From the NCBI GenBank assembly GCA_012735335.1, contig JAAYHO010000200.1, forward strand, positions 1-10,901: DNA of 10,901 bases. Direction: 5' to 3'. Under the pieces are notes generated by a model, which worked only from the letters and a program-made list of their open reading frames with translations, did not search any database and had not been told where the DNA came from. A program made the position numbers and the translations under genes. This stretch comes from Gammaproteobacteria bacterium. Lineage in GTDB: Bacteria; Pseudomonadota; Gammaproteobacteria; Pseudomonadales; Pseudomonadaceae. Positions 8,534-10,901 of this stretch are shown piece after piece. Position 1 is the stretch's first letter; each line of letters starts with the position of its first letter.

Positions 8534-8629
8534 TCACCCCTGATCAAACGCAAGCTCGATGACATCCGCACCACTGCTGGCCGCAGCGTAACTGGCCAGC
8601 ATGTTCTGCATCACTCGACTGATCGACAT
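8534..8629 (-). CDS. Unrecognised 31-residue small protein
   Basis: The minus strand has ATG at 8629-8627 preceded by AGGAGGG (8642-8636) with a six-base spacer, close to an ideal ribosome site. The frame runs 31 codons to TGA at 8536-8534. The peptide starts MSISRVMQNMLASYAAASSG and ends in an acidic, hydrophobic stretch (ADVIELAFDQG). The first two thirds could form an amphipathic helix. There is no signal peptide, cysteine or clear membrane span. It lies 100 bases downstream of ygiQ on the same strand and ends nine bases from the retS stop, facing it. Its codons look less G/C-ended than those of the neighbours. I do not recognise a family. The ribosome site is the main reason to think it real. 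Confidence 0.55.
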   Translation of the reverse strand: MSISRVMQNMLASYAAASSGADVIELAFDQG

Positions 8630-8689
8630 GGCAATCCCTCCTGTGGAAATTTCGTCTGGAACGGTGCCATGGTGCCGCAGCCCGGCGGC

Positions 8690-8719
8690 GGCGACCATTG
8701 AACTTTATCAATGGCCGCC
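8690..8719 (-). other. Hairpin between ygiQ and the small ORF
   Basis: GGCGACCATTGA (8690-8701) and TCAATGGCCGCC (8708-8719) form a 12-bp stem with a 6-base loop. The one imperfect pair is A-C in a plus-strand RNA but G-U in a minus-strand RNA, so the fold is complete only in the ygiQ-sense transcript. It starts 11 bases after the ygiQ stop in that direction. No U-tract follows, so a classical terminator is not supported; a 3' stabiliser or processing site is possible. Confidence 0.5.
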
Positions 8720-8729
8720 ATAGCCGGCT

Positions 8730-10901
8730 TCAGCCAGCGGAATGGCCGGGACGGTTGCTGCGGCGCTTGCCCTTGCCGGCCCCATTATCCCTGGGCGGCA
8801 GGCCGGTGTGCTGGGTCAGCAGCCGACCACCCTTGCGGTTACCGGTCGGGCTGCCTGCCTTGCCGCGTCCAGCTCCCTCCACCGCCGGTTGCCAGGTCGG
8901 GATCAGGTGCTGCTTGCTGTTACCGATCAGATCGGCGCGGCCCATCTCGGTCAGCGCTTCGCGCAACATGGGCCAGTTCTTCGCATCGTGATAGCGCAGG
9001 AAGGCCTTGTGCAGACGGCGCTGGCGCTCGCCCTTGACCGTGCCCACCGACTCGCTCTTGTAGTCCACCTTGCGCAGCGGGTTCTTGCCCGAGTGGTACA
9101 TGGCCGTAGCCGTGGCCATCGGCGACGGGTAGAAGGCCTGCACCTGATCGGCGCGGAAGCCATTGCGCTTGAGCCACAGCGCCAGATTCATCATGTCCTC
9201 ATCAGTGGTACCCGGGTGGGCGGCGATGAAGTAGGGAATCAGATACTGCTCCTTGCCCGCTTCCTTGCTGAACTTGTCGAACATCTTCTTGAAACTGTCA
9301 TAGTTGCCTATGCCCGGCTTCATCATCTTCGACAGCGGCCCCTCCTCGGTATGCTCCGGGGCGATCTTCAGATAGCCGCCAACGTGGTGGCTGACCAGTT
9401 CGCGGACATATTCCGGTGAACGCACCGCCAGGTCATAGCGCAGCCCCGAGGCAATCAGTACGCGCTTGACCCCGGGCACCTCGCGGGCCTTGCGGTACAG
9501 GCCGATCAATGAGCTGTGATCGGTATTCAGGTTCTCGCAGATGCCCGGCCACACACAGGACGGCTTGCGACAGGAGGCCTCGATTTCCGGGCTCTTGCAG
9601 GCCAGCCGGTACATGTTGGCAGTCGGCCCGCCGAGGTCGGACACGGTACCGGTAAAGCCCGGCACCTCACGCATCGCCTCGATCTCGCTGAGGATCGACT
9701 CATGCGAGCGGCTCTGGATGATGCGCCCCTCATGTTCGGTGATCGAGCAGAAGGTACAGCCGCCGAAGCAGCCGCGCATGATATTCACCGAGAAACGGAT
9801 CATGTCATAGGCCGGAATCTTCGCATCGCCATAGACCGGATGCGGCACCCGGGCATAGGGCAGGCCGAATACGTAGTCCATTTCCTCGGTGTTCAGCGGC
9901 ACTGGCGGCGGGTTGAACCAGATATCCCGCTCGCCATGGCGCTGCACCAGCGCCCGGGCGTTGCCGGGGTTGGTCTCCAGGTGCAGCACGCGGTTGGCGT
10001 GGGCGTAGAGCACCGGATCGTTGCGCACCTTCTCGTAGGACGGCAGGCGGATCACCGTGCGGTCACGCTCGATGCGCGGGTTGGGCAGCAGCTCCAGCAC
10101 CTGCACGCTATTATCCGCCGCATCGGCCCCCTCTTCCGCCTTGCCCTGCTCCACCGCGCAGGCGGCGGCATCCTGGGTATTGACGTAGGGGTTGATGATG
10201 CGGTCCACCCGGCCGGGACGATCGACCCGGGTGGAGTCCATCTCGAACCAGCCCTCAGGGGCATCCCGGCGGATAAAGGCGGTGCCGCGGATATCGGTCA
10301 GTTGGCTGACCGGCTCGCCATTGGCCAGCCGATGGGCCACCTCGATGATTGCCCGTTCGGCATTGCCGTACAGCAGCAGATCGGCCTTGGTATTGATCAG
10401 CAGCGACGGGCGTACCTTGTCCTGCCAGTAGTCGTAATGGGCAATGCGGCGCAGCGAGGCTTCAATGCCGCCGAGGATCACCGGTACATCCTTGTACGCC
10501 TCACGGCAGCGCTGGGCATAGGGCACGCTGGCCCGGTCGGGCCGCTTGCCGGCCTTGCCGCCAGCGGTATAGGCGTCATCGGAGCGGATCTTGCGGTCGG
10601 CGGTATAGCGGTTGATCATCGAGTCCATGTTGCCGGCAGCGACCCCGAAAAACAGGTTCGGCTTGCCCAGCTGCATGAAGTCGTCCTTGCTCTGCCAGTC
10701 CGGCTGGCTGATGATGCCGACGCGAAAGCCCTGGGCTTCCAGCACCCGGCCGATGATCGCCATGCCGAAGGACGGGTGGTCCACATAGGAGTCGCCGGTG
10801 ACGATGATCACATCGCAGCAGTCCCAGCCCAGCAGGTCCATTTCCTCGCGACTCATCGGCAGGAAGGGCGCTGGCCCGAAACACTCGGCCCAGTACCGGG
10901 G
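8730..10901 (-). CDS. ygiQ: YgiQ family (UPF0313) radical SAM protein, 5' end outside window
   Basis: This is a large iron-sulphur radical SAM protein of unknown substrate. The frame stays open from ATG 10856 to the window edge and encodes [14 protein letters not shown] just before that methionine, which matches the usual YgiQ N-terminus. ATG 10856 is therefore internal and a short N-terminal part is missing. About 723 residues are visible. The N-terminal domain shows [39 protein letters not shown] and [12 protein letters not shown]. The radical SAM cluster motif CFGGCTFC has Cys378, Cys382 and Cys385 of the visible part (9747-9770). More cysteines follow ([21 protein letters not shown]), then [29 protein letters not shown] and the DUF3362-like end. 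An acidic linker (about 10110-10160) and a basic, disordered tail are variable parts. It points towards retS. Confidence 0.95.
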   Translation of the reverse strand, partial: PRYWAECFGPAPFLPMSREEMDLLGWDCCDVIIVTGDSYVDHPSFGMAIIGRVLEAQGFRVGIISQPDWQSKDDFMQLGKPNLFFGVAAGNMDSMINRYTADRKIRSDDAYTAGGKAGKRPDRASVPYAQRCREAYKDVPVILGGIEASLRRIAHYDYWQDKVRPSLLINTKADLLLYGNAERAIIEVAHRLANGEPVSQLTDIRGTAFIRRDAPEGWFEMDSTRVDRPGRVDRIINPYVNTQDAAACAVEQGKAEEGADAADNSVQVLELLPNPRIERDRTVIRLPSYEKVRNDPVLYAHANRVLHLETNPGNARALVQRHGERDIWFNPPPVPLNTEEMDYVFGLPYARVPHPVYGDAKIPAYDMIRFSVNIMRGCFGGCTFCSITEHEGRIIQSRSHESILSEIEAMREVPGFTGTVSDLGGPTANMYRLACKSPEIEASCRKPSCVWPGICENLNTDHSSLIGLYRKAREVPGVKRVLIASGLRYDLAVRSPEYVRELVSHHVGGYLKIAPEHTEEGPLSKMMKPGIGNYDSFKKMFDKFSKEAGKEQYLIPYFIAAHPGTTDEDMMNLALWLKRNGFRADQVQAFYPSPMATATAMYHSGKNPLRKVDYKSESVGTVKGERQRRLHKAFLRYHDAKNWPMLREALTEMGRADLIGNSKQHLIPTWQPAVEGAGRGKAGSPTGNRKGGRLLTQHTGLPPRDNGAGKGKRRSNRPGHSAG

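Noticed and set aside
8611..8721. 36-codon minus-strand ORF overlapping the start of the small ORF
   Set aside because: It has no Shine-Dalgarno sequence, a Pro/Gly-rich random-looking product, and it covers the strong ribosome site of the better candidate.
8742..9419. 225-codon plus-strand frame opposite ygiQ
   Set aside because: Shadow of the certain ygiQ frame. It has no ribosome site or family pattern.

Overview
The window looks like a GC-rich gammaproteobacterial chromosome of the Pseudomonas group. The clearest sign is gene order: DUF3426 protein – dusB – fis – purH – purD – retS matches, from memory, the PA4851–PA4856 stretch of P. aeruginosa. Protein details agree, such as the two-receiver RetS layout and a 107-residue Fis. 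The species cannot be fixed from the window alone.

Layout, left to right. A DUF3426 membrane protein enters from the left edge (1-1106, 5' end missing). A good sigma70-type promoter (about 1137-1164) then opens a dusB-fis unit: tRNA-dihydrouridine synthase B, probably starting at GTG 1257 rather than ATG 1200, with a stop that overlaps the fis start by 4 bases. purH follows 30 bases later with no terminator between. It is separated from purD by 151 bases that hold a 91-bp palindromic repeat with perfect 11-bp ends (4241-4331). PurH and PurD together carry steps 2, 9 and 10 of purine synthesis. After purD come a strong hairpin, a possible short leader peptide and a leader rich in GGA motifs, then retS (5777-8524). 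retS encodes a membrane hybrid sensor kinase whose ATP-binding half is visibly degenerate; its orthologue restrains GacS and so tunes the Gac/Rsm switch between acute and sessile lifestyles.

To the right the strand flips. A large YgiQ-type radical SAM gene (8730-10901, 5' end cut by the window edge) points left towards retS. Between them, on the minus strand, lies an unrecognised 31-codon ORF (8534-8629) with a near-perfect Shine-Dalgarno sequence. It ends 9 bases from the retS stop. A 12-bp hairpin lies between it and ygiQ. No intrinsic terminator with a U-tract is visible in this convergent junction.

Most of the window is core housekeeping and signalling sequence. I see no mobile gene, CRISPR array, defence island, tRNA or rRNA, and no gene-free stretch over 300 bases. 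The items most worth a second look are the small minus-strand ORF, the palindromic repeat inside the purH-purD gap, and the retS leader.
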